Below, one piece after another: positions 30,401 to 38,455 of a stretch of DNA of 64,000 nucleotides. The DNA is taken from positions 62,001 to 126,000 of the forward strand of contig NZ_JACLAL010000006.1 of assembly GCF_014280875.1 (NCBI RefSeq), read 5' to 3'. Each line of letters opens with the position of its first letter. Position 1 is the first letter of the stretch. The translations under genes were made by a program, and so were the position numbers. The DNA comes from Paenirhizobium daejeonense. Lineage in GTDB: Bacteria > Pseudomonadota > Alphaproteobacteria > Rhizobiales > Rhizobiaceae. The notes under the pieces were generated by a model that did no database searches, was not told the origin of the DNA, and saw nothing but the letters and a program-made list of their open reading frames with translations.

Positions 30401-32182
30401 GAGGGTCTCGTCCCCACCCTCCGGTGAGACATGGATGTCGAAGGTGCGCTCACTGATGACGCGGAAACCGAGATTTTCAAGGAGCGGGACGCGCCGCGAC
30501 AGCGGCAGGTGGACACCCGCATGGAAGATCTTCAGGTAAAGCTGCCTGCCGGCTTCCGTCGTGGTTTCATGGAAGGCGATCGAGACGGGTTCGCCGGCGA
30601 GGCATGCCTGGATATGGGCGAGGTCGTGGACCGCCTCTTCCGGCGAGAAGGCCTCCTGATAGGCCTGACTGACCTCAAGCGCGGGCGCCTTCGGTCCGGC
30701 CAGCGCTTCGAAGCGGTCGCTCCAGCGGGCGGTGATTTCACGGACGGCTTCCTCGAGCGTTGCCTGCGCAATGCGTGGCGTCTTGCCTTCGGAGCGGCCG
30801 ATGATGATATGCACGCGCGCCACGCCGCCTTCCGGGAAAGCCGGATAATAGGCGGAGACGTGGCCTTGATAGACTTGGGTCAGATAGGCGCCGATCTTCT
30901 CGCGCACGACGGAATTATAGTCTTCGCGCGGAACGTAGACGATCAGCGAGACGAAACGGTCGAATTGGTCAATGCGCGGCAGGACGCGCACGCGTGGCCG
31001 TTCGGAAAGATCGTTGATCTGCTCGCAGAATTTCGCCAATTGTTCGGGCTCGATCTGGAAGAGATCGTCGCGCGGATAGGCTTCCAGCGTGTTCTGCAGG
31101 ATGCGCCCCGAATGGCTCTGCGGGTCGAAGCCGAAATGATCGGTCACCTTGCGGACCTTGGCCCTGAGCAGCGGGATCTGGCTGACCGAGCCGGTATAGG
31201 CGGTCGAGGTGAAGAGACCGACGATGCGCAGTTCGCCCACTACCTTGCCGTCCCGGTCGAAACGCTTGACGCCGACATAGTCCATATAGGCGCGGCGGTG
31301 CACGATGGATTTCACATTCGCCTTGGTGACGATCAGGAAATCCGGGCCCTGCAGGAATTCAAGAATTTCGGGTGTGGTGGTAACAGCGTTTCTGCCCTGC
31401 CGAAGGACGAGCACATCGGGATCGGACAGGATACCAAGCCCGGTGCCCTTGTCGCGTTCGAGCTTCGCAGCCTCCCCCTCGCCCGAATAGATATATTCCC
31501 GCATGCCGAGGAAGGTGAAATTGTCATCGCGCAGCCAGTCGAGGAAGGCGAGCGCCTCGTCGCGATCGGTTTTCCTGCGGCCGGGAGAGAGCTCGCCGAG
31601 CTCCCGCATCGTGGTGTCAAGAAGCGAGAGCATCGGCTTCCAGTCGGCCGAGGTCATATGGACCTGGGCGAGAACGGTCTCCAGGCGCGCCTTCAGGGCC
31701 GTTGCCTGGGCCTCCGTCAGCGGTGCGAGGTGGAGTTGGATATAGCTTGTACGGATCGCGCCTTCCGGCTCCTCCTGCGAGCCGGCGAGCGAGACGAGGC
31801 CGCCCGGCACGATCGACAGGATCGGGTGAACGGCCATGAAAATGTCGCGGTATAGGCTGGTGACCTCGCCCATCACTGAATCGTAGAGGAAGGGCTTATT
31901 GCGCTCGATGATCGAAAGCACGCTGACCGGCGTGCCAGCCGGCGTGACGTCGGCAATTGGCGCGATGACGATATGCGGCGCATTGCCATCCCAGGCGGCA
32001 ATGTCGCTTGCTGCGCGGAGAGAGGAAAATGCGAGCATTTCCGGAGTATAGTTGTCGAGATCGTCGCCGCTAGCGCGGCCGAAAAGGATTGCCGGATCGA
32101 TGAAAGGCTCCTGGAGAGCCTCCGCGATCTCGCAAGCGGCCTCCAGCTGAGGTTCCCGCTTGAGCTTCCTGTTCGCGACCAT
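27401..32182 (-). CDS. NAD-specific glutamate dehydrogenase, large (~180 kDa) class
   Basis: Oxidative deamination of glutamate to 2-oxoglutarate, mainly catabolic. At 1,593 residues it belongs to the large NAD-GDH class (PF05088) of proteobacteria and actinobacteria. It has N-terminal ACT-like regulatory regions (about 1-700), then the catalytic core with RFGKVARGGLRWSDR, VGAKGGFYPKQLP and the Rossmann part with MSGDVFGNGML, and a long helical C-terminus. The frame is open to 32452, but ATG 32182 has GGGAGAG in front and fits the family. Divergent from pdxY across 202 bases. Confidence 0.93.
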   Translation of the reverse strand: MVANRKLKREPQLEAACEIAEALQEPFIDPAILFGRASGDDLDNYTPEMLAFSSLRAASDIAAWDGNAPHIVIAPIADVTPAGTPVSVLSIIERNKPFLYDSVMGEVTSLYRDIFMAVHPILSIVPGGLVSLAGSQEEPEGAIRTSYIQLHLAPLTEAQATALKARLETVLAQVHMTSADWKPMLSLLDTTMRELGELSPGRRKTDRDEALAFLDWLRDDNFTFLGMREYIYSGEGEAAKLERDKGTGLGILSDPDVLVLRQGRNAVTTTPEILEFLQGPDFLIVTKANVKSIVHRRAYMDYVGVKRFDRDGKVVGELRIVGLFTSTAYTGSVSQIPLLRAKVRKVTDHFGFDPQSHSGRILQNTLEAYPRDDLFQIEPEQLAKFCEQINDLSERPRVRVLPRIDQFDRFVSLIVYVPREDYNSVVREKIGAYLTQVYQGHVSAYYPAFPEGGVARVHIIIGRSEGKTPRIAQATLEEAVREITARWSDRFEALAGPKAPALEVSQAYQEAFSPEEAVHDLAHIQACLAGEPVSIAFHETTTEAGRQLYLKIFHAGVHLPLSRRVPLLENLGFRVISERTFDIHVSPEGGDETLVVLHDMELTVPEDESFGIAEKGPITEEAFLAAFSGRVDNDTFNRLVLAAGLTAREVTVLRAYAAYLRQAGFVYSQGHIAETLNRHPAIAKLIFDLFHVSFDPKLAEKARTRKLSDIHGEIETALLAVPSLDEDRILRRYINAVDSTLRTNYFQKNDTAAAMLAFKFDPQLLDGLPDPRPFREIFVFGVEVEGVHLRFGKVARGGLRWSDRAQDYRTEVLGLVKAQQVKNAVIVPVGAKGGFYPKQLPVGGSRDAWLAAGTEAYKTYIRTLLSITDNIVDGKVVAPADTVRLDEDDPYFVVAADKGTATFSDTANGLAQTAGFWLDDAFASGGSAGYDHKKMGITARGAWEAVKRHFREMNTDIQTTPFSVVGVGDMSGDVFGNGMLLSEKIRLIAAFDHRDIFIDPDPDTAISFAERKRMFELPRSSWQDYDRKTLSRGAMIISRAEKSVTLTPEAAAAIGLDKTVATPFDIMSAILKAPVDLLWFGGIGTYVKAVSETDTEVGDRANDAIRVTGTEVRAKVIGEGANLGVTQRGRIAYALNGGRINSDAIDNSAGVNSSDVEVNIKIALAPPMADGRLTRDKRNRLLSEMTEEVGELVLRNNYLQSLAISLSERKGSGNREELNRLMNYLEAAGRLNRKVETLPDNVALMERYASGKSLTRPEIGVLLSYAKIVLFDQIVESGLPDDPYCAAALTNYFPARMRKTYAKDIAGHRLHREIIATVLANHVINRGGPGFVVAVADATGTLPAEVVKAALLTRDGLDLPALWDRIDALDATIPGETQNRLYATVGRVYEGMTRLIVETGLSTIALGEALPRLKTAVKACEKALSSTLPAQLKQQFEAETAELTDAGVPADVAADVVKLQALLLVPEVMQIAERTGAPLARAIEGYFAVSEIFRIDRILALGARVVTNDHYDSLALFRSLDQIGAARREIVISALTSHAGEKQPVQAWHAADLQRINRLGAELLALSEGAEASLSKIAVAAGLVSDLAHGRSR

Positions 32183-32384
32183 TGCTCTCTCCCTTTCAAT
32201 GTCACTTTCATGTCGTGCAGCTGATTCATAAAGCAGTTTGCAGAATGATGTATCCGCATTTGACCGCGATATGGAAATCTCTGCTGTTTGAATATGTGAT
32301 AAATATGAAGCAAAGAATGCGAAGTGTTGACAGATTCGACATAAAGAGAGGGTCAACGACGCGAACAAAGGTGAGTATCCGGTC

Positions 32385-33263
32385 ATGACAGAGAAGTCGC
32401 AGGGCGCGGTCATCGTCATTTCGAGCCATGTCGTGCGGGGGTCGGTCGGCAACCGGGCGGCCGTCTTCGCATTGGAGAGCCTCGGGTTTCCAGTATGGGC
32501 TCTGCCGACCGTGGTGCTGCCGTGGCATCCAGGTCATGGCCCCTCGACGCGACTCACTTTTCCGGAAGCGGATTTTGACAAGGTAATCGATGATCTCATC
32601 CGGGCGCCCTGGCTTTCCGAGGTTTCCGCGGTGCTGACCGGCTATTTTGGCAATGCCGCGCAGCCGCGATCGGTGGCACGTCTCATCACGGCGCTGAAAG
32701 AGCGTAACCCTGATCTCATCTATGTCTGCGATCCAGTAATGGGCGATCTCGGCGGGCTCTATGTTCCCGAAGCCACTGCTGCCGGGATTCGCGACCATCT
32801 CATTCCGCTTGCGACGATAGCCACGCCGAACCGCTACGAACTTGCATGGCTGGTCGGCAGCGCGCTTGAGACCAACAAGGACATCGTGGACGCGGCTCTC
32901 TCACTCGGTCCGCCGCAAATGCTGGTGACCTCCGCAGTGCCGATGATGGCGGGCGGCACCGGAAATCTCTATTTGAGCGGCCGTATCGCACTTCTTGCCG
33001 AGCACAGGTTGATCGAGAATCCGCCAAACGGCCTTGGTGATTTGCTTTCGGCGCTTTTTCTTGCATGGTTGCTCGAGGGGTTGCCGGAGGAAAGGGCGTT
33101 GCAGCTTGCCACGGCCGGAGTCTACGAGATGCTGGCGCGCACGGCGAAGAAGGGCGGAGACGAACTGACGCTGGAAAGCGACGCTTCCAGCCTGGCATCG
33201 CCGATGGCGCTGGTGCAGATGCGGCGGCTGGTTCATCCGGCGCAGCGTCCGAAGCAAAGTTGA
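32385..33263 (+). CDS. pdxY: Pyridoxal kinase
   Basis: Ribokinase-fold kinase phosphorylating pyridoxal (vitamin B6 salvage). The 292-residue product has the family N-terminus VIVISSHVVRGSVGNRAAVF, the CDPVMGD segment and a C-terminal anion-hole region NGLGDLLSALFLA with the catalytic aspartate, in place of the commoner GTGD. PdxY is preferred over PdxK or a thiamine-pathway kinase because of the N-terminal GSVGNRA segment. A second B6-linked gene, yggS, is 19 kb away. Divergent from the glutamate dehydrogenase gene. Confidence 0.88.
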   Translation: MTEKSQGAVIVISSHVVRGSVGNRAAVFALESLGFPVWALPTVVLPWHPGHGPSTRLTFPEADFDKVIDDLIRAPWLSEVSAVLTGYFGNAAQPRSVARLITALKERNPDLIYVCDPVMGDLGGLYVPEATAAGIRDHLIPLATIATPNRYELAWLVGSALETNKDIVDAALSLGPPQMLVTSAVPMMAGGTGNLYLSGRIALLAEHRLIENPPNGLGDLLSALFLAWLLEGLPEERALQLATAGVYEMLARTAKKGGDELTLESDASSLASPMALVQMRRLVHPAQRPKQS

Positions 33264-33340
33264 AAATGCAAGGCTGCCACGACACCGAAGCTTAAGTGAA
33301 ACTGTTGCCTTGAGCGTCAGCACACGCTAATTCAGAAAGT

Positions 33341-33982
33341 ATGAAGCGTTTCCCATCCTCTCTCATCGCCGGTTATCGCAACTTCATGAGCGGTCGTTAC
33401 ACCGCCGAGAGCGAGCGATATCGACACCTCGCCGACCAGGGACAGAAGCCGCAGACCCTGATGATCGCCTGTTGTGATTCGCGGGCGGCACCCGAGACGA
33501 TCTTTGACGCCGGTCCGGGCGAACTGTTCGTGATGCGCAATGTCGCCAACATGGTTCCGCCCTATGAACCGGATGGTAACTACCATGCGACGTCGGCAGC
33601 ACTCGAATTCGCCGTGCAGGCGCTGCGGGTGAAGGACATCATCGTCATGGGGCATGGCCGTTGCGGCGGTATCCGCGCGGCGCTAGATCCCAATGCGGAG
33701 CCGCTTTCCCCTGGCGATTTCATCGGCAAGTGGATGGGTCTCCTTCGTCCTGCCGCCGAGCAGATCCAGGGCAATTCCGTTTTGACGGACAGCGAACGCC
33801 AGACGGCTCTCGAGCGCATCTCGATCCGTAATTCGATTGCCAATCTCCGGACCTTCCCCTGTGTTCGCATCCTTGAGGAACGTGGCAAGCTGCAGCTTCA
33901 CGGCGCGTGGTTCGATATTGCCAACGGCGAGCTCTGGATCATGGATCCCGATTCCCGGGATTTCGTCCGTCTCGATATTTGA
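33341..33982 (+). CDS. Beta-class carbonic anhydrase
   Basis: Zinc enzyme interconverting CO2 and bicarbonate. The 213-residue protein has the beta-class signature CCDSR (residues 44-48; Cys44 as first zinc ligand, Asp46-Arg48 dyad) and MGHGRCGGIRA near residue 103 with the other ligands His and Cys. It has no signal peptide, so it is cytoplasmic. It is a single gene 77 bases after pdxY with no strong ribosome-binding site. No cyanate or carboxylase genes are adjacent. Confidence 0.93.
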   Translation: MKRFPSSLIAGYRNFMSGRYTAESERYRHLADQGQKPQTLMIACCDSRAAPETIFDAGPGELFVMRNVANMVPPYEPDGNYHATSAALEFAVQALRVKDIIVMGHGRCGGIRAALDPNAEPLSPGDFIGKWMGLLRPAAEQIQGNSVLTDSERQTALERISIRNSIANLRTFPCVRILEERGKLQLHGAWFDIANGELWIMDPDSRDFVRLDI

Positions 33983-34168
33983 GTGACGCTGACACAGCTG
34001 CCAAAATCGCAAGCGCTCTTTGAGAAAACGGGTTCCGCAGGCGGAGAGCGTTCGGTCTCGCTTGGGTCGGTCCCACGCGCCTGTGGCGCAGTAGAGCTAA
34101 TTTAGAGGTTGTTATCAACTTCACCCTAGACTGCTCCGAGTTTTGGAGGGGGCGGCTCCACATGGGGG

Positions 34169-35809
34169 ATGCCAGCGCGAGAGCGGCGCTTACTCGACGC
34201 TCGCGGTGAGTGGATGAATTTCGAAGGCACGAAGAAGATCGTCATCGCAGCGCTCCTGCTGCCCAGCCTGATCATGGCTGCCGAAGCTGTTCTTCTTCTC
34301 GGCAACTACTATCAAAGCTTTCGGGATTTCGCTGCCGGCAAACATTATGCCTACATCGCATCAGACGCCGGCAATATCGGCTCATCTGTTATCCCTGACG
34401 AGGCCCGTGCGACGCTCGCCTTCCTTGCCGATCGTAGCAGTGAAAATCATGGCAAGCTGGCGGCTCGACGGTTCGATCTCGACAACCGGTTCGACCGTTT
34501 TCTCGCGCTTCTGGCAGAGTCCGCTAAGACACAACCGTCACTCGATGCGCGAATTCGCGGCTTGTGGCAGGCTGTCGAGCACCTGAAGGCATTCCGAGAT
34601 TCGGTCGATCAGGGGACAGCCAGAGCTGAACAGGTGATCGGACAATACAAGCCCGCCTCAATAGAATTTCTGGAACTGGTTACTTCTCTTCGCTACGAGA
34701 TCGCCGATCCGGGGCTTTCGCGACAGTTGAGTTTGCTGATCGATATTCTCGATGCCAACGAGGCGGGATTGGTCGTCTCGTTCTATGGGACCGAACACTT
34801 CAGGGGGCTACGGTTATCGGATCAGGATCGTGAGACCTTCAACCAGTCCCTGGCTCTTATGAACGTTACGGTGGGCAGGTTTTCCGCTTTTCCGGATTCA
34901 CCCGCAATCAAGTCTATCGACGATTTCGCTCGTTCGCTTGATGGCCGCTGGCTGGCCCGCATCGCCCAAGAGGTAGCCACGGGGGACGCTACGCCATCAC
35001 GCTTGATGCTGCGGCGCTGGTCGCAGTTGCAGGACGAACGTATCCAATTGTGGCAAGACAGCATCCGCTCTGTCGTGGAGGAGACCCGAGCAAGCGGCGA
35101 TGCCCTTGCCTTGCGCTCCCGCTTCTTCCTCGAATTGCTGGTTGTCGCGACCGTCGTTTTCTCCCTGCTGGTCGGTGTCGTCATCCTCCTGGCGGTCAAG
35201 GGCGTGTCGCTGGCAGATCGCCTGATACGCGAGAGGGAACTGCTCGTGGGCGAGCTTCGCAATGCCGCCCAGACCGACCTTCTGACCGGCCTCTACAACC
35301 GGCGCGGTTTCGACGCCGCAGCGACTTCTCTGCTGCGCGCAGAAAGCGCAGCGGGTGCCCTCTCCATAGTGATTTTCGATCTCGATCGTTTCAAGCAGAT
35401 CAATGACGCCCATGGTCATGATGTCGGGGATATGGTGCTTCAACGTGTGGCGCAGGTTGCCCAGGATAATTTTCGCACTCAAGACCTTCTGTCGCGCCAT
35501 GGTGGAGAAGAGTTCGTGGCCCTGTTGCCCAATACCTCTCTCAATGAGGCCGTCGTCGTTGCCGAGCGGGTGCGGGCGGCCATCGAGGCAACAGAAATCC
35601 GTCTGGTGGACGGAACCACGCTGAAAGTGACCGCGAGCTTCGGCTGTTCGGTGACCGAGAACGAAAACGTTCGCAGCGCGATCAATGAGTTGATCAAGAG
35701 AGCTGATCTGGCGCTTTATACGGCGAAATTCTCTGGCCGAAACCGGGTCGTCATAGACGGCGAAGCCGATATGCCTGTCGTCGAACGCCGCAATTCACAG
35801 AAGACCTGA
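34169..35809 (+). CDS. Membrane-anchored diguanylate cyclase (GGDEF)
   Basis: Makes the second messenger cyclic di-GMP from two GTP. The 546-residue protein has one membrane span near residues 24-42, an extracytoplasmic helical region of about 260 residues without a recognised sensor fold, a second span near 323-345 (LLVVATVVFSLLVGVVILL), and a C-terminal GGDEF domain starting at TDLLTGLYNRRGFD. The active site is GGEEF near 445, a cyclase-competent variant. RTQD exactly five residues upstream is an RxxD inhibitory site. ATG 34214, 15 codons later, is an equally plausible start. No phosphodiesterase (EAL) domain is present. Confidence 0.9.
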   Translation: MPARERRLLDARGEWMNFEGTKKIVIAALLLPSLIMAAEAVLLLGNYYQSFRDFAAGKHYAYIASDAGNIGSSVIPDEARATLAFLADRSSENHGKLAARRFDLDNRFDRFLALLAESAKTQPSLDARIRGLWQAVEHLKAFRDSVDQGTARAEQVIGQYKPASIEFLELVTSLRYEIADPGLSRQLSLLIDILDANEAGLVVSFYGTEHFRGLRLSDQDRETFNQSLALMNVTVGRFSAFPDSPAIKSIDDFARSLDGRWLARIAQEVATGDATPSRLMLRRWSQLQDERIQLWQDSIRSVVEETRASGDALALRSRFFLELLVVATVVFSLLVGVVILLAVKGVSLADRLIRERELLVGELRNAAQTDLLTGLYNRRGFDAAATSLLRAESAAGALSIVIFDLDRFKQINDAHGHDVGDMVLQRVAQVAQDNFRTQDLLSRHGGEEFVALLPNTSLNEAVVVAERVRAAIEATEIRLVDGTTLKVTASFGCSVTENENVRSAINELIKRADLALYTAKFSGRNRVVIDGEADMPVVERRNSQKT

Positions 35810-35841
35810 GGCAAACTCACTTTCCGGATCGGGACAGCGAC

Positions 35842-36663
35842 TTACTGGCCGTCGATCTGGGCGCCGATATAGGCGATCGCCTGCTGGTAAACGGTGGCGG
35901 CATTCCAGCCCTGGATGGCCGCGAAGTTCGGTTGGCCTTGCTGATAACCGGCGCCTGCCTGCCAGCCGTGGCCCTTCAGGAAGTTTGCGGTAGAAGCCAG
36001 CGCATCAGCCTTCGAGCGAACGAGGTCGATGCGGCCATCACCATCGCCGTCAACACCATAGCGCACGACATTGCGGGGAAGAAACTGTGTCTGGCCAATT
36101 TCGCCGTGGGCGGCGCCGACGGCGGATACGGAGAGTTCGTTGTTGGCGACAAGTTCGAGTGCTGCATAAAGCTGATCGGTGAAATATTCCGTGCGGCGAC
36201 AATCGAAAGCGAGCGTGGCGACGGCAGAAAGGGTGTGTTCCTTGCCGAGGAAAGAGCCAAAGCCCGTTTCCATGCCCCAGATTGCGATAAGCGGGCCTGC
36301 CGGAACGCCGTAACGCTGTTCGATCTTGGCGAAGAGCGCTGCATTGTTCTTCTTCATGCCCTTGCCGCGCGAGATGATCGCGGCCCCGCCACGCTTCTGC
36401 ATGAACTGGTCGAAGGACAGCTTGAAGCTCTTCATGCCGCGGTCTGCCCGAATGGTCGCGGTGTTGTAGGATACGTTCGAAAACACCTTGTTGAGCACGG
36501 AGGGATTGACGCCCTGGCTGCTCGCTTCCTGCTTGAATTCATCGATCCACTGATCGAAACCGGCTGATGTGCTGCTGCATTTTGCGGCAGCGGCGTTGCC
36601 GGCCGTCATGGAAAATACTGCCGCTGTCAAAAGAGCTGCCGCCGAGATTCTGGACAGTCGCAT
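35842..36663 (-). CDS. Lytic murein transglycosylase, MltB-type
   Basis: Periplasmic enzyme cleaving peptidoglycan glycan strands with 1,6-anhydro ends. The 273-residue protein has a signal peptide (about 1-26, cut near NAAAA) and one SLT_2/MltB catalytic domain. The catalytic glutamate is in AIWGMETGFGSFLG near residue 130, followed by TLAFDCRR and GEIGQTQFLP. There is no lipobox, so it is soluble unlike E. coli MltB, and there is no C-terminal peptidoglycan-binding domain. It converges with the diguanylate cyclase gene and lies downstream of asd on the same strand, separated by a likely terminator. Confidence 0.9.
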   Translation of the reverse strand: MRLSRISAAALLTAAVFSMTAGNAAAAKCSSTSAGFDQWIDEFKQEASSQGVNPSVLNKVFSNVSYNTATIRADRGMKSFKLSFDQFMQKRGGAAIISRGKGMKKNNAALFAKIEQRYGVPAGPLIAIWGMETGFGSFLGKEHTLSAVATLAFDCRRTEYFTDQLYAALELVANNELSVSAVGAAHGEIGQTQFLPRNVVRYGVDGDGDGRIDLVRSKADALASTANFLKGHGWQAGAGYQQGQPNFAAIQGWNAATVYQQAIAYIGAQIDGQ

Positions 36664-36787
36664 CGATGCCTCGTTGTTCGCTTATTTAGTCTTTGCCGCA
36701 ACATGCCAGCAGACGCTGATTCTGTCACGTCTCATTCAACTATTCCGGAAGTATTTCCGACTGGTTATCACTCACAAAAAGATGAAC

Positions 36788-36817
36788 CGGCCCGCCTCTG
36801 TCGTGATCGGCGGGCCG
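36788..36817 (-). terminator. Likely terminator downstream of asd
   Basis: Inverted repeat CGGCCCGCC/GGCGGGCCG (36788-36796 with 36809-36817) with a 12-base loop. In the leftward direction a short T run follows only after about seven bases, so efficiency is uncertain. Confidence 0.55.
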
Positions 36818-36828
36818 TAATATCACCC

Positions 36829-37863
36829 TCAGGCGGCAGCCTTCTTCGGCTTGATCAGGCCACGATTGACAAGAAGCTCGGCGATCTGGACGGCGTTGAG
36901 TGCAGCACCCTTGCGCAAGTTGTCGGAGACAACCCAGATGTTGAGACCATTCTCGACGGTTGCGTCCTCGCGGATACGCGAAATGTAGGTCGCGTCTTCG
37001 CCTGCGCATTCGATCGGAGTGATGTAGCCGCCGTTCTCGTGCTTGTCGATGACGAGGCAGCCAGGAGCCTCGCGCAGGATATCACGGGCCTGATCGGCGG
37101 TGATTTCATTCTCGAACTCGATGTTGACCGATTCGGAGTGACCGATGAAGACCGGTACACGCACGGCGGTGCAGGTGACCTTGATCTTGGGGTCGAGCAT
37201 CTTCTTGGTCTCGGCGAGGACCTTCCACTCTTCCTTCGTGTAACCATCTTCCATGAAGACGTCGATGTGCGGAATGACGTTGAAGGCGATGCGCTTGGTG
37301 AACTTCTTGGTTTCGATGGGGTCGGCGACGAAAACGGCGCGTGTCTGGGTGAACAGCTCGTCCATGCCCTCCTTGCCTGCACCGGAGACCGACTGGTAGG
37401 TCGAGACGACGACACGCTTGATGGTGGCCGCGTCATGCAGCGGCTTCAGCGCGACGACGAGCTGGGCCGTGGAGCAATTTGGGTTGGCGATGATGTTGCG
37501 CTTCCTGAAATCGGCGATCGCGTCTGGGTTCACTTCCGGAACGATCAGCGGGACCTCGGCGTCGTAGCGCCAGGCAGACGAGTTGTCGATCACGACGCAG
37601 CCCTGCTGGCCGATCTTCGGTGACCACTTCTGCGATACAGTTCCGCCGGCAGACATCAGGCAAATGTCGGTGTCGGAGAAATCGTAGTTTTCGAGGTTCT
37701 GGACCTTCAGCGTCTTGTCGCCGAAGGAAACTTCGGTGCCCTGCGAGCGGGCGGAAGCCAGTGCCACGACTTCATCCGCAGGAAAGCCCCGTTCGGAGAG
37801 GATGCCCAGCATTTCGCGCCCGACATTGCCGGTAGCGCCCGCGACTGCAATCTTGAAACCCAT
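36829..37863 (-). CDS. asd: Aspartate-semialdehyde dehydrogenase
   Basis: NADPH-dependent reduction of aspartyl phosphate to aspartate semialdehyde, the branch point to lysine, diaminopimelate, threonine and methionine. The 344-residue product starts with the Rossmann motif AVAGATGNVGREML, has the catalytic cysteine in PNCSTAQLV near residue 130, QSVSGAGKEG near 160 and VFIGHSESVNIEF. Length and motifs fit the proteobacterial short-type Asd. A possible 39-codon ORF lies 110 bases upstream on the same strand. Confidence 0.96.
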   Translation of the reverse strand: MGFKIAVAGATGNVGREMLGILSERGFPADEVVALASARSQGTEVSFGDKTLKVQNLENYDFSDTDICLMSAGGTVSQKWSPKIGQQGCVVIDNSSAWRYDAEVPLIVPEVNPDAIADFRKRNIIANPNCSTAQLVVALKPLHDAATIKRVVVSTYQSVSGAGKEGMDELFTQTRAVFVADPIETKKFTKRIAFNVIPHIDVFMEDGYTKEEWKVLAETKKMLDPKIKVTCTAVRVPVFIGHSESVNIEFENEITADQARDILREAPGCLVIDKHENGGYITPIECAGEDATYISRIREDATVENGLNIWVVSDNLRKGAALNAVQIAELLVNRGLIKPKKAAA

Positions 37864-37972
37864 TTAAAAGCTCTCTTTCTGTCTCTCCGCGGGTGGTGAG
37901 GGAGGAAGGAAGCACGAGCGCGCATCTTCCATGTCCCCGGCCGTGCCGGGGAGAGAGCGGTGGCCAGAGACG

Positions 37973-38092
37973 TCAGACGGTTTTCGTCGTCGTTTTGGCC
38001 TTGGTCGTGGATGAAAGGGCGACATGCAAAATTTCCCCGGCGGCGAGCGCCAGGTCGGACACCTCAATAAAGGATGAGCCGAAGAATTGCAT
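37973..38092 (-). CDS. Possible small ORF (39 codons) upstream of asd
   Basis: An ATG-started frame of 39 codons with an AAGGGA ribosome-binding site seven bases in front, reading in the same direction as asd and ending 110 bases before it. The product begins MQFFGSSFIEVSDLALAAGE, has a moderately hydrophobic middle and ends in a Lys/Thr-rich tail (TTKAKTTTKTV). I do not recognise it. It could be a genuine small protein or a leader peptide controlling asd; it shows no run of aspartate-family codons that would indicate classical attenuation. Confidence 0.45.
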   Translation of the reverse strand: MQFFGSSFIEVSDLALAAGEILHVALSSTTKAKTTTKTV

Positions 38093-38455
38093 GGTTTGGT
38101 CCCTTGTCGCGCCGAGCTAATAAGGCGTTTTTGCCGGGAGTCAAGCAAAAGCACGCATTCTGGCTCATTGTCATGGTTTCCGGCCCGAGCCGCCCCTACC
38201 GCTTGCAATGTCGGAGCGGTCACTCTCCCCCGCAACCTCCGATTCTGTCGTTAATGAGATATAATTTGCGTCAACTGTTCCATCTGCGACGGATTGAGCC
38301 TGGGGAATTAGACTTAAGTCATACGTCCAAAGCATCTCTCTGTTTTTTCCGGATTTCTGCCAGTCTGTTAACAACCTGTACCGCGACAAAACGACCCGGA
38401 GGAGCATTGGGTCGGTCGTTGTGAAGGGGGGCCTTATCTCAGTGGAGGAATTACA
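38093..38455. other. 363-base intergenic region between asd side and MHS permease
   Basis: This gap must hold the leftward promoter for the small ORF and asd and the rightward promoter for the permease at 38456. It is more AT-rich near 38250-38340 than the surrounding genes. GTGGAGGA just before 38456 is the permease ribosome-binding site. I find no convincing -35/-10 pair, no long inverted repeat and no RNA gene in it. Confidence 0.5.
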
